Below are positions 1-9,663 of a stretch of 26,001 bases of DNA, in pieces. The notes under the pieces are model-generated. The model saw only the letters and a list, made by a program, of their open reading frames with translations, did not search any database and was not told the origin of the DNA. This DNA comes from Oehlia diaphana (Eukaryota > Glomeromycota > Glomeromycetes > Glomerales > Glomeraceae), in NCBI GenBank assembly GCA_003833135.1, contig QZLH01001267.1, positions 1-26,001 on the forward strand, read 5' to 3'. The translations under genes and the position numbers were made by a program. Numbering within the stretch: position 1 is the stretch's first letter; the number at the start of each line of letters is the position of its first letter.

Positions 1-760
1 TTAAAATGTACACGAATTATTATTGAAATATAATCAAACCAGGTTAATTTTTTACTAATTATATATTTTTTTAAAGTAAGTGCTGACTATAGTAAAATTA
101 TTAATGGCTAATCAATATTTGGTTACTACCAAAAACTGGTAACATATTAGTTAGATTCAGCTTAGTAACTGTTTGTATTAATATAAATCACCAATTATTA
201 AATGACTGATAAATATTTTATCTATAGAGTTACTTTTTATCGATATTGTATTTATATACTAAAATATTATTATTATCAAATGTAAAAATGTAATTAAAAT
301 AATCTTTAATGCAAGTAAAAATGTATGTTATTTTTAATTAAAAGATATATAAAATATTATTTTATTTGAACTAAATTGACCTTTAAAACTACTAAAAATA
401 TATGTTATTTCTAATTAAAATATTATTAAAATATATGCAAAATACAATTGAATCATATTTATAATACACTGAAAATGGGCTTTAAATATACTTAAATAAT
501 GATAAATATATATAATAATATGAAATAAAATTATCCTTGAAATTAAGTAGAAATTAATGATATAAAATTTGCATTTAAAATATACTTAAAGAGGTAAAAT
601 TTAAGGGTGTTTTATGAGCTTTTTACATATTAAATACAGTATATTTAAACATAATTTTAGCATTATTTATGGATATAAATATCTTATATAAAATATGCTA
701 AAATTATATTTAATTTATACTTATAATATACATAATTATATAGTTAAATATTTTTAAAAT

Positions 761-789
761 TCAGTATATTTTCAGTATATTTTCAGTAT
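761..789. repeat. 11-bp tandem repeat
   Basis: The unit TCAGTATATTT occurs twice in tandem, followed by a partial third copy (TCAGTATG). It lies in non-coding AT-rich DNA and looks like a simple minisatellite produced by slippage. No function is implied. Confidence 0.7.
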
Positions 790-1140
790 GCGATTTTTTT
801 TACTGGGACTTATAGAATTAATTATAGAATTGATATAACTGAAATAATTCAACATGCTGAATGACAAAATGAATATTTTATTAATACATTTATGTTTTAA
901 TTTTAATAAATTACATAAAATAATAAATTATAAATATAGTATATTATACTTGCAAGTATTTAGTTAGCAGAAAAAATGCATATTAAGCTTACATTACATA
1001 AAATACGTAATGCAATAAATTTTTTTTTAAATACTAATTTTAATAGTTGTATATACTGTACATACATAAATTAAATAGTACAGTAGTTAGATCGTGAGAT
1101 AATTAATAGTATCTTTACTAAAAATAGCAAATTTTTTGAA

Positions 1141-1328
1141 ATATTTTTATAGATCTAGATATAATGGCTTTCAAAATAATTGTGCAATTATTTTGTAAAA
1201 TTTTTAAAATATATCAAAATATATTTAAAGTATTTTTGAAATTAAAATATCAAACTAAATAATATCAAAATTAATTAAAAAATTATTGTACTATTATTTT
1301 AAGATATTTTTATAGACCTAGATATAAT
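1141..1328. repeat. 25-bp direct duplication, 163 bp apart
   Basis: The 25-mer at 1141-1165 (begins ATATTTTTATAGA, ends CTAGATATAAT) recurs at 1304-1328 with a single T/C difference. Given the A/T-rich background, a 25-base match including CTAGATATAAT is unlikely to be chance. It may reflect a local duplication or a repeat within an old mobile element. Confidence 0.55.
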
Positions 1329-1479
1329 ATAAATATAATTACAAAATAATAATAAAAATATTTTAATGTATTAATATTTTTGTAGTATTTTTATTTTTAT
1401 TTTTATTATTGGGTTCTAGTTAGAAATCTAATATAGATGTGATTATAAGTAGAAAATTACATATAAGTCAAAATTGACA

Positions 1480-2400
1480 AAAATACTAACTAAACTACAT
1501 GCAAAAACAATCTACTCAAACCGGTAGCATTTACAGGAATAAGGTATAAAGTAAAGAAATAAAATTAAATCCCTACGATACATAAATCCAATAAAGTCAC
1601 TGCCTCCTATACTCTTGCCCAGGTAAACCCAAGTTTTGGTAAGTTGAAGCTCATACCTTGCAGATTATCAAATAGAACTGCCAGCTCCTAGTTGGTAAAT
1701 ACCCCTTATACTGGTCAATAAAAATAAATTCTCTAAGTGACTATATTACCAGAGTTAATAAATTATCCAAGAGTAAACTAAAAGAGAACTTTTTAGTGTC
1801 ATGCAATTTCCAAAAGGACACCCACCTCATTTTGAATGATCCCTCCAATTTAAACTAAATCACAGTAAAAAACTCATGATAGTCTAATACGTACCACCTT
1901 GATCTTACATGACCAAAACTGATCATCAAGATCTGCACCTTCCTTAAATTACATCCAACTCTCTCAAAAGAAATAATCAGCAAACCACCTGATGTTGATT
2001 AATTTGGGATACCCTCCTACCTCCAGAAAAATTCTAAAAAGCAGAAGGCAAAAAAGAAAGACAAAAAAAAAATTCACCAAAAAATAAGAAAAAACATAAA
2101 TCTTAGAAAAACCAACCTAAAGGAGTAAATACCTAGGTAAAGAGAGAAACTTCACCAAACTATCACCAGGAACAACACCTTATTATTAAGAAAGTAAACT
2201 TTTACCACTGAGCGAAACAGAAATTTCTTCCTTCCAGCTTAGAAACTTCAATCTTGTAACTAAAGTCATTTAAACATATGAGCAAGTGCCACTGGACCCA
2301 ATAAAGACAAGTAGCAGAAACTAAGTTAGTGTTTTAACCAAGTATTTAGGGCAACCTTTTTTAAATACAAGTATTTTAAAATGAGTGAAATATTATTTCT
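1480..2400. other. Strand-asymmetric A/C-rich island
   Basis: This block is visibly richer in C on the + strand (G/T-rich on the - strand) than the DNA on either side, and has fewer long A/T homopolymers. No open frame of useful length was found on either strand. Read on the minus strand, 2215-2205 gives TCGCTCAGTGG, which resembles a tRNA or SINE A-box; no good B-box (GGTTCGANNCC-like) follows. Possible explanations are a decayed transposable element, a SINE-like element, or an exon of a long non-coding RNA. None is proven. Confidence 0.35.
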
Positions 2401-2689
2401 ATAACGAAAAGTGAGAGAAAGGAGAGAGAGTTCTTATATTTTTATAGTATTTTAAAATTATTATAAAATTATTTCAAAAAATTTCATTTTTAGTAAAGAT
2501 AAGTTGAGGTTATTTGGTTTGATTTTAAGGTAAATAAAAATAAATATAATTTAATTACGATATATACATAAAGTATATGTTAATATATAGCATTAAACAA
2601 CCATGTATAACTACATGCATAATGTATTGAATTACGCATTAAAATTAAACAATGCGTATATTAATATTATGCATTGGTATACTTCAATA

Positions 2690-2905
2690 TACAGATGTTG
2701 ATTATCATGTTGAACAACTAGCTAGTATTGATTAATATGCTGATATTCAAAAAATTGAAGGGTCAGAAATTTATAAATGCAAGAATTGTAATATAAAAAT
2801 TGATACTAGAGATATTAATGGTGCTTAGAAAATTTTTTTTGGGCTTTGCTTGATGGAGTCTTGATTCTCTCTGAAGATCATGCAGGAAATAATAGTAATA
2901 TTTAG
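2690..2905 (+). pseudogene. Possible decayed gene fragment with a CxxC motif
   Basis: One frame (from about 2695) reads DVDYHVEQLASID, then a stop, then a stretch ending KCKNCNIKIDTRDINGA, then another stop. A second frame further on reads LLDGVLILSEDHAGNNSNI before stopping. The near-continuous, non-repetitive coding texture broken by two in-frame stops and a frame change suggests a relic, and KCKNC resembles a zinc-ribbon half-site. No family was recognised. Chance open frames in AT-rich DNA remain possible. Confidence 0.25.
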
Positions 2906-3727
2906 TATTACTTATTATTAATATATTACAATTCAATTGTTAATGAACCTATCAAACATCATCAAATTTTTCACTATCACATGATAGTAAAATTTTTGAT
3001 AGTGTTACTGAAAAGATTACTTATCAAGATAATTTTGTGTATTATAAGAAGTTAGAACTAATTAGACATTATATACTGTATGCAGTTAGTTATAAAAGAA
3101 TTGTAAATAGGTAGTTAGTAAAAGGAAAACATGATTATTAGCTAAATAAAATCTATTCCTATTATATTGCCAATAGTAAATTTGAATTACTAATCATAGT
3201 AAAAATCTCTAATTTATCTCTAAATAAATTTGTGATAGAATTTGATTTTAGAAACTATATAGTACTTTTATGATATTCTTATTTAGCTTTAAAATCATAA
3301 TTTCTATATACTTTTTTTACAAATTTACTTAGAGGTTTATATGCTATTTTTGCCTTTCATATTTATTTTTGTAAAATTGACTTTAATAATAATTGATATT
3401 TAAAACCTCTAATAATTAACAGAAAATGCAAAAAATATACAGTTTCTCTATATAGTCACTTTTTATATAGTCACAAGTCACAACTTTTTCTTTAATAGGT
3501 ATTCATTTTTTCAAAACAAATTTTTATTATATAAAATTACTTTTTTAAGACAACAGTGTGTTTTTAATTAATTCTTTGCATAATATAGCGATTCCGGGCT
3601 AGTACTACCTAATATATAGGTGGAGTAAAATATTTACTAATTAGCGATGCAGATCATTTATAATTCTGTTATTCTCTGATAAAATAATAATACCGTTTTC
3701 TATTAAGAACAACTATAGTAAATTAAG

Positions 3728-4305
3728 ATGGATTCTAATCTTAACATGTAAGACGTGTAAGATATTTTTTAGTAGAAATTAATTCTTTGATAATTTTTAT
3801 TCATTCTTATTTTATATATATATATGTACTGTATATTATATATTTAATATATATGCATATTCAAGAACTCCTTTACAAAAAGAATTAAGTATATAAATTT
3901 CTTTACCCTATCAGTCTATCACAATCCAACATTGATAAACCGAATTTTATCTTTATTAGGTGAATCAAGTCAAAAATTACGACAAGAATTATTTGATAAT
4001 TCAAATGACCAATTAACTAATGTGTCTCGTACTCTAACACAAACTTCTGATAGCTTATCCAAAATACAAAAATCAATCGAGGTCTGTACTTTAGAATATT
4101 TGTAAAATTTTATGCATATATATTTAATAATTTATATTTTATTCGATTGTTTTTTTTTTAATTGTTAAAGGAAACGAGAGACAATATCAAGGTAATTGAA
4201 CGAGATTTAAAATCTTTAAAAAATCTTACGTTTAAACTTGATCAAAGTTTTGTTTCCAATGTTAAAATTTCATCAGATCAATTCATTGAAGCGAAATATA
4301 TTTAG
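3728..4305 (+). CDS. Small coiled-coil protein, possibly BLOC-1 subunit 2-like
   Basis: Two well-supported exons, ending at 4081 (donor GTCTGT) and spanning 4171-4305 (acceptor TTAAAG, stop TAG), join in phase. They encode a heptad-rich helix that contains VSRTL, IKVIERDLKSL, NLTFKLD and finally EAKYI. These pieces resemble, from memory, the conserved part of human BLOC1S2 (ISRNL, INVIEEQVAAL, YKLD, EAKY in the same order). BLOC-1/BORC subunits act on endosomes and lysosome-related organelles. The 5' end is tentative: ATG at 3728 has a good context and a strong GTAAGA donor after 3747, and an in-frame join to a weak acceptor at 3882 gives about 117 aa. Acceptors at 3914 and 3959 are alternatives but need a different first exon. 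A truncated relic is also possible. Confidence 0.4.
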
Positions 4306-4544
4306 CAAAGTTTTGTATTATAAAATATTTTGATTATTCCAGAAATTATACAGAAATAATCTCTTGATCTATTTAATATAAATAAAAAGATTGGTTATAA
4401 TATATTAATTTAACAATAATAACATTATAAGCTTATCAAATAAATATTAAAATCTTTCTACTTCATATCTTGTTAGATTTACATTATATATAATATACAA
4501 AAATTAATGTCTAAAGTCATATTTAATATCCATTACGAGGTTTA

Positions 4545-7019
4545 CTAAATCGGGCACGTACTACCACCCGAAGAAAACCTATAAAATGCATCTTGGATCT
4601 CATTCAAGTAGCTTATAAGTATCAAGTATTATAATAAGTATCAAGTATTATAATAAGTATCAAGTATTATAAAAAGAAATTTAGTAAAAAATCAAACAAG
4701 TAATAAAGGATGATAATTCTTTAAACATACCTAACACTATTATGCACTGTAGTTCCACCTAATACAACACGAAAGCCGGCAGCTGATGCATTTATTTGAG
4801 CAATATGACGAGCTTCTTCATATGTAACACCACCCACCATAAATATAATAATGTCTTGTGGCCTATATTTTAAAAATATATATATATTTATTCAAATGAA
4901 TGTGATTTTCATCAAAATCAATACAATACCTGTCTTTAGTCGATCCTTCAATAAATGGGTAACTAGTTTCTTTCAGTTTGCCTTTAACTAAAAGTTCGAT
5001 TGTCTGCGAAAGATGTGGAGAATGTTGTGTATATACGTTCTCAACCCCCTATAATATTTTATGTCACGTGAGTAATATAACAAATATGGCAATCAATTTC
5101 TAATCATATCAACCTTCAATCCTTTAAAAACATTTTTCCCAAAGGATAATAAACTCTCATTGGAGAATAGATCATCTTGTCTTTGATCAGATCCAGCGAA
5201 TTCCATTATTGACCCGATAAACTAATTAAAAATTAAGATTTAAATTTTTAAATAATAAAATAATAAGTAATTAATTCAAAATTAATACATACGGAAATTT
5301 TGTCCTCGTTGACACCACTACGACGTAACAATTCAATTAACGAATTAACGTCATTATTTGGTGATTTTTCATATCGCAAAGAATATAATGAAACTAGTCG
5401 AATCTTACTATCTTCTGATATTTTAGGATTTGCTATAAGCTTTTGTAAATTCTGTAAATAAATTTATCCATCAATTATTAAATTCGAAGAATAAAAAAGG
5501 AAAAGAAAAATATATATAACGTGTACCTTTAAATCGCTACTGTGCTGCCCATAGCAAGCAAGACTCTGTTCCAACTCGCTGACTTCTAATAGAGTTTCCT
5601 TTTCCACGAGACGACTTAATTCGCTAACCAAGGCTACGTGTTTGCTCACATTACCGGATAATTTTCTGAATTCAGGGTACTCTTCTACAAATCTTTTCAT
5701 GTTAGCGATTGACTCGATGTTTATGCTTGATTTAGTTTTTGCTTGATACTCCTCAACATATGATTTAATGTTAGCACCAAGATCACCAAGATTCAGATAC
5801 ATATTTTTTTTGTAAAATGGATCCTGATCTCTGGAAAGAACAATTTCCTTTCGGGGGAAAAAAGTTCTATTTAGTATTTGAAAATAAACAAACAAACAAG
5901 GCAAAAGAAAATTTTCTAACATACATACAAACCTTCAACTCTGGGCGTATATCAGGGACATCAGATAAATCCACACGACCGTTATGAATACCAAGTAATT
6001 CATGAACCATTGCTTGGTAAGTCCATTGTGACAACAAAGGTGTGACTGGATCGTTTCGACGATCTAATATAAGTAATATTGGCGGAGTATCCGTCGGACG
6101 GAAGACAAATAACTCTCCTTCTTTTTGAATACTATACTATAAATAAAAAAGATGTTGAAGGTTTAGAAAGTTATATAAATTCGCATAAGTTTAAAGTTTA
6201 GATATATGACATACGTGAACTTTTTCTGCAAGTGCTTTTGCCATAACACTCATCTTCTCGTAACGTATCAAAGGTTTCTTCTTTAAGGAAAGTAAAACAG
6301 CAAGTACACCTTCAATAACGCGCCGAAATGTTTTACTCTCCCATGTGTTTTGTGAATCACCATAAAGCCTATATTGTGGCAAAGAAAGATTCAGAGAGTA
6401 GAAATCAGGATTAATCGCACAATAATCTGCGAAATATTCCTAAACGAATAAGCAAAAAAAAAAAGCTAATGTTAGCAATTGAATAGCGAATAACGAACTA
6501 ATGTGTTCATACCTGCACTTCACGAACAACTTCGTGTTCATCTACTTCAGCCAATCTTTCGATTGATGATTTGCTCAATGTGTTACTAAAATCTGAGAAC
6601 AAAATAATAAATTCATAATCTGTCAAACAAACGAATATTTTAAAACGATATTAACTTACATAAATAATAATCTCCATATCTGGGATCTCTAAGTTCTTCG
6701 ACCAACATCTGTATAGTCTCACTAGTAGGTCTTATAAAACAAATGCATTTAAGGTGGCGCATCCTATCGCGATTTTTATTATCGATTCGATCGACCAGAT
6801 ATGTCTCGTGTGATAAGAGGCTAGATTGAGTCATTACGTTCGAAATAATCGGAGTCTATTAAGACATTGGGTCTATTAATTATAGGTTTTATGGGCTGAG
6901 ATAACAAATAATGCTTAATGAACACCAACCGTCTCGGAATCAAGAAGTAGCACTTTCATGCCTGTTACTTCGTTGACCATCTTATTAATGTAATTCTGCA
7001 CTGACTTTACGATGTCCAT
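4545..7019 (-). CDS. VPS45: Vacuolar protein sorting protein VPS45 (Sec1/Munc18 family)
   Basis: An SM protein that binds Tlg2/syntaxin-16-type SNAREs and promotes vesicle fusion at the trans-Golgi/endosome. Eleven exons, all in phase: 7019-6930, 6855-6660, 6592-6513, 6439-6215, 6136-5933, 5847-5527, 5451-5293, 5221-5114, 5048-4930, 4862-4731, 4611-4545, giving 566 aa against about 570 for human VPS45. Family-typical stretches are seen throughout: [11 protein letters not shown] near residue 20, [12 protein letters not shown] in exon 2, [20 protein letters not shown] and MVHELLG in exon 5, [14 protein letters not shown] and [18 protein letters not shown] in exon 6, [11 protein letters not shown] and [10 protein letters not shown] near the C-terminus. 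The short last exon encodes [12 protein letters not shown], a fungal-type VPS45 tail. The start is the first ATG and fits the family N-terminus. It is divergent from mL49 across 160 bp. Confidence 0.93.
4617..4673. repeat. Three tandem 19-bp copies inside a VPS45 intron
   Basis: The 19-bp unit AAGTATCAAGTATTATAAT occurs three times head to tail (the last copy ends in AAA). It sits in the last VPS45 intron (4730-4612), immediately upstream of the acceptor on the minus strand, so it covers the expected branch-point and polypyrimidine region. Copy number is likely to vary between strains. Confidence 0.85.
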
Positions 7020-7179
7020 TTGGTCACTTAATCAGTTAGAATTTTGAACCAAAGTTAGAACCAATTTAGTGATCGGAAAAATCAACTTTCAAATTTGTGT
7101 AACATATCTGAATCAGCCTAGATCAACCTTCCCGGATTTTTGAATAACTGCATACTGTTCGTCTCGTACAGAAGAAAAA
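7020..7179. promoter_or_regulatory. Divergent promoter region, VPS45 / mL49
   Basis: These 160 bp separate the start codons of VPS45 (minus) and mL49 (plus), so both core promoters and both 5' UTRs must fit here. No clear TATA box or known factor site was recognised. The assignment rests on position only. Confidence 0.5.
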
Positions 7180-7735
7180 ATGTTGATTTCCCGTTTCATT
7201 CCCATAAGTTTCACTCGTTTTATTCATTCAAAGTCAAACAAAAATTCATCTAAATACAGTAATTTTATATTTCAAATTATTCATTATCCTGTTGTCTGAA
7301 TTCATCGATTAATTTGTAAACTAATTAGTAGTGAAATCGGCTTCGGAGATTAAACAAAATTCTGCACTAAATCAACTACAACCTGTACAACAGCAGCTAA
7401 TAAAATATGTTCAATATCCTTATTTTGTCTCTCGAACTCGAATGAAAGAATTGCCAGTTTATGTAGACATTAAAAACGGCAGAACGCGTGTACTGACAGA
7501 AATAGGCAGGATTGAAGGGGACAGCGAAGTAAATTCAAATTTCAGTTTTTTAATGCGATAAACTATTACTAACATATTCGTCAACTAGGCTCTCTGCGAC
7601 GACATACGAAAAGAACTTTTTTATTGTTCCCGAGAGAAAAATTTCATTAAAGTTAATCATACAAATAATCATGTAATTATTAAAGGACGACACGGCTTGA
7701 TAGTTAAGGAATGGTTGGCAAAAAAAGGATTTTAA
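7180..7735 (+). CDS. IMG2: Mitochondrial large-subunit ribosomal protein mL49 (IMG2 family)
   Basis: A structural protein of the mitochondrial 54S/39S ribosomal subunit. Three exons, 7180-7258, 7329-7528 and 7589-7735, join in phase to give 141 aa. The first 26 residues are rich in Arg, Ser and hydrophobic residues with no acidic residue, as expected of a mitochondrial import presequence. The body holds the IMG2/mL49 signature YPYFVSRTR, ELPVYVDIKNGRTRVLT and IGRIEGD, and the C-terminus ends in VIIKGRHG followed by VKEWLAKKGF, the family's closing motif. The ATG at 7180 is chosen because exon 2 has no ATG before the conserved domain and its frame closes upstream at the acceptor. The gene converges on NSA1, with only 63 bp between stop codons. 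Confidence 0.9.
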
Positions 7736-7798
7736 TGATTTCTGCTCAAACGCAATAGATAAAGATTGCATAATTTATCTTGATATTTAATAACTATA

Positions 7799-9564
7799 TC
7801 AGTGCTTAATTTTTCTCTTTTTCGGTTTAATTTCTTTCATATTTTCCCAAATGTTTTCTTCTTCTGAATCATATTTTTCGGCATCTTGTTTGCTTTCTCC
7901 TATGATTTTGTCTATTGAAAAATAGATGATATGAGAACAGAGAAGTATAAGTCTAGAAAAATATGTGTCAGATTTTACCTTCAGACTCATCAACTATCAC
8001 ACAAGTGAGCCGTTGTTTTAAGTATACTTTATTTACAAGTTTACGCGAGGCTCCAATTTCATGTATACGTAAAAATCGGTCCATTGAGACTGAGGTCAAT
8101 AACGATGGTCCATTTGCAACCGCTAAGTTAGTCACTGAACCGGCAAACCCTATAATAAATATAATAATATATAGTACTAGTGTAATGAGTGTAATGTAAA
8201 ATTCTAAATTTCTTACCCTTAAACTGGCCTAATATTTTGCCTACAAATAAATATCACGATTAATTTCAAATATCATTTAACGTAGAATGGTAGAATGGTG
8301 AAATGATAAGTAATACCTGTTCTCACGTCCACCGAGAAAACATTACCGATTGTATCTGTGAAAAATATTTCGCTTTAAAATTGTTAATAAGCGCAGCAAT
8401 AAAAAAAAAATTAAGAAATTAAGAAATTAAGTCCATACTTTGAATTGCGACCAATAATTAATGATACAACTGGATTATTCCCAATATTATAATCAGATAC
8501 TGGTCGACGCTTAGCTTTTGTGTCATATATTCGAATCTATACAAATGAAAAATTTTGATCAAAATAAAAAAAAATTTAAATCTTTTTATAACACAATAAA
8601 GTAGTTTTCTTTTACTTGATGATATTTAGTGGCAACCACAAGTTTCGTTGTTTCTTGCTCACTAAGAAATTGTAAATCGGTAATCCAAACTGGAACGCGT
8701 AAATCCAAAAAATCATGGCTCACGTTTTTAGACATCCAAACCAACCCTGCCTTTTGCTCTTTTTTTTGAGTTTTAATAAAACAAATCCCTTCTTTGTAGG
8801 AATTTACATCCCATAATGATAATTCTCGTTCCTTGCCTCCGCAAGCAAATATATGATGTTCCTTCGGATGTACTCTTAAACGGCACAAGTCTGGTGCAAG
8901 CGTAAGGGTTGTTTCTATTGTAGATAACTAATTAAATCAATTAAAAACACGCGTACGTTTTTTCATAAGCTTATTATTGTACAATTGGTATACAAGAAAT
9001 TCATTCATACATTATCTTCTAAAATGGATTGATATCGGACAATACCCTTATCAGTACATGTTACTAATATGCTAAATGTTAAATTAAATACTTTAGTCAG
9101 GTAATTTATCATAGGTATAGGTCTACTTAAAAAAATCCTGCCTGTCATTCGCAAATAAACCCACGAATCGCGCACTTGACTTATGTTCGCCAGTAACCTG
9201 AGCTTCAAAAAATTCTTGGCTTATTTTACCATCGTTTGTATCAAGAATATCGATTTGTCCATTTTTTCGTGCAACTATTAACTAATTAAAAAATAATCAA
9301 AAAATAGTTATTTTTAAATAATTATTTAATTACTTCAATACCTTCTTTTTTTCTAAAGCAGTTGTATAACACATTAATTGTATGCTTTTGCTTCGGTCGA
9401 TTTTTCCCCATGTGTTAACAATGGGCGAGTATGCATAATCTGAATTTTCTGAAAATGTAATTGCTAAAAAAAGCATTAATTGGTAAAGTAATTGTGCTTA
9501 AATTAGAATAAATCAATATCTTACATTTAACGAGTCCGGTCTCGTCTCCAGTAAATATCTTCAT
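7799..9564 (-). CDS. NSA1: Ribosome biogenesis protein NSA1 / WDR74
   Basis: A nucleolar WD40 beta-propeller protein needed for early 60S pre-ribosome maturation. Ten exons: 9564-9525, 9463-9342, 9281-9127, 9071-9011, 8927-8616, 8536-8439, 8372-8317, 8240-8217, 8149-7979, 7899-7799, giving 379 aa (human WDR74 about 385). The N-terminus MKIFTGDETGLVK is the family's opening motif. Later stretches include ACGGKERELSLWDV, IRIYDTKAKRRPV, TDTIGNVFSVDVRTG and FAGSV, followed by SMDRFLRIHEI. The C-terminus is acidic and then strongly basic (KPKKRKIKH), a plausible nuclear/nucleolar localisation signal. Exon 7 must use the AAAG acceptor at 8373-8374; the better-looking CACAG 17 nt downstream shifts the frame. 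The 24-nt exon 8 is supported by phase and by GKILGQFKG linking to GFAGS. Confidence 0.9.
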
Positions 9565-9663
9565 ACTAGCAATTTGGACTTTTTTTTGATCAGCTCATCA
9601 TCTATTTCTTAAATTTTTTGATTCCACGTGACCGTAAATTAAGCTTTTAAATTTCAAAAAGAA
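9565..9663. promoter_or_regulatory. Very short divergent promoter NSA1 / QNG1 with CACGTGAC
   Basis: Only 99 bp separate the two start codons. The interval carries CACGTGAC at 9625-9632, an E-box of the kind bound by bHLH factors (Cbf1/USF/TFE type in other eukaryotes). A T-rich tract lies near 9582-9590. The motif identification is visible in sequence; its use here is inference. Confidence 0.5.

Larger units (their letters stand above)
1..3727. other. Gene-poor AT-rich region with short repeats
   Basis: No convincing gene was seen in this stretch on either strand. Stops are frequent in all frames and the sequence is mostly A/T runs. Exceptions described separately are an 11-bp tandem repeat near 761, a 25-bp direct duplication (1141 and 1304), a less AT-rich and strand-asymmetric island at about 1480-2400, and a short zinc-ribbon-like coding relic near 2690-2905. 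A weak inverted pair (about 3217-3233 and 3319-3335, roughly 15 of 17 bases matching) may be a remnant of a small mobile element, but no target-site duplication could be identified. It most likely represents intergenic and decayed-repeat DNA. Confidence 0.6.

Noticed and set aside
2205..2215. tRNA-derived SINE on the minus strand from an A-box-like TCGCTCAGTGG
   Set aside because: No acceptable B-box at the expected distance and no visible target-site duplication or A-tail; kept only as a note on the island.
3962..4305. KxDL-motif (KXD1) identity for the small coiled-coil gene
   Set aside because: The RDL within VIERDLKSL only partly matches the KxDL motif. The order of conserved pieces fits BLOC1S2 better, though neither is certain.
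7331..7561. Translation of mL49 beginning at GTG 7331 and reading to 7561
   Set aside because: It starts inside exon 2 and runs into the intron. The spliced three-exon model supplies a proper ATG, a mitochondrial presequence and the conserved C-terminus.
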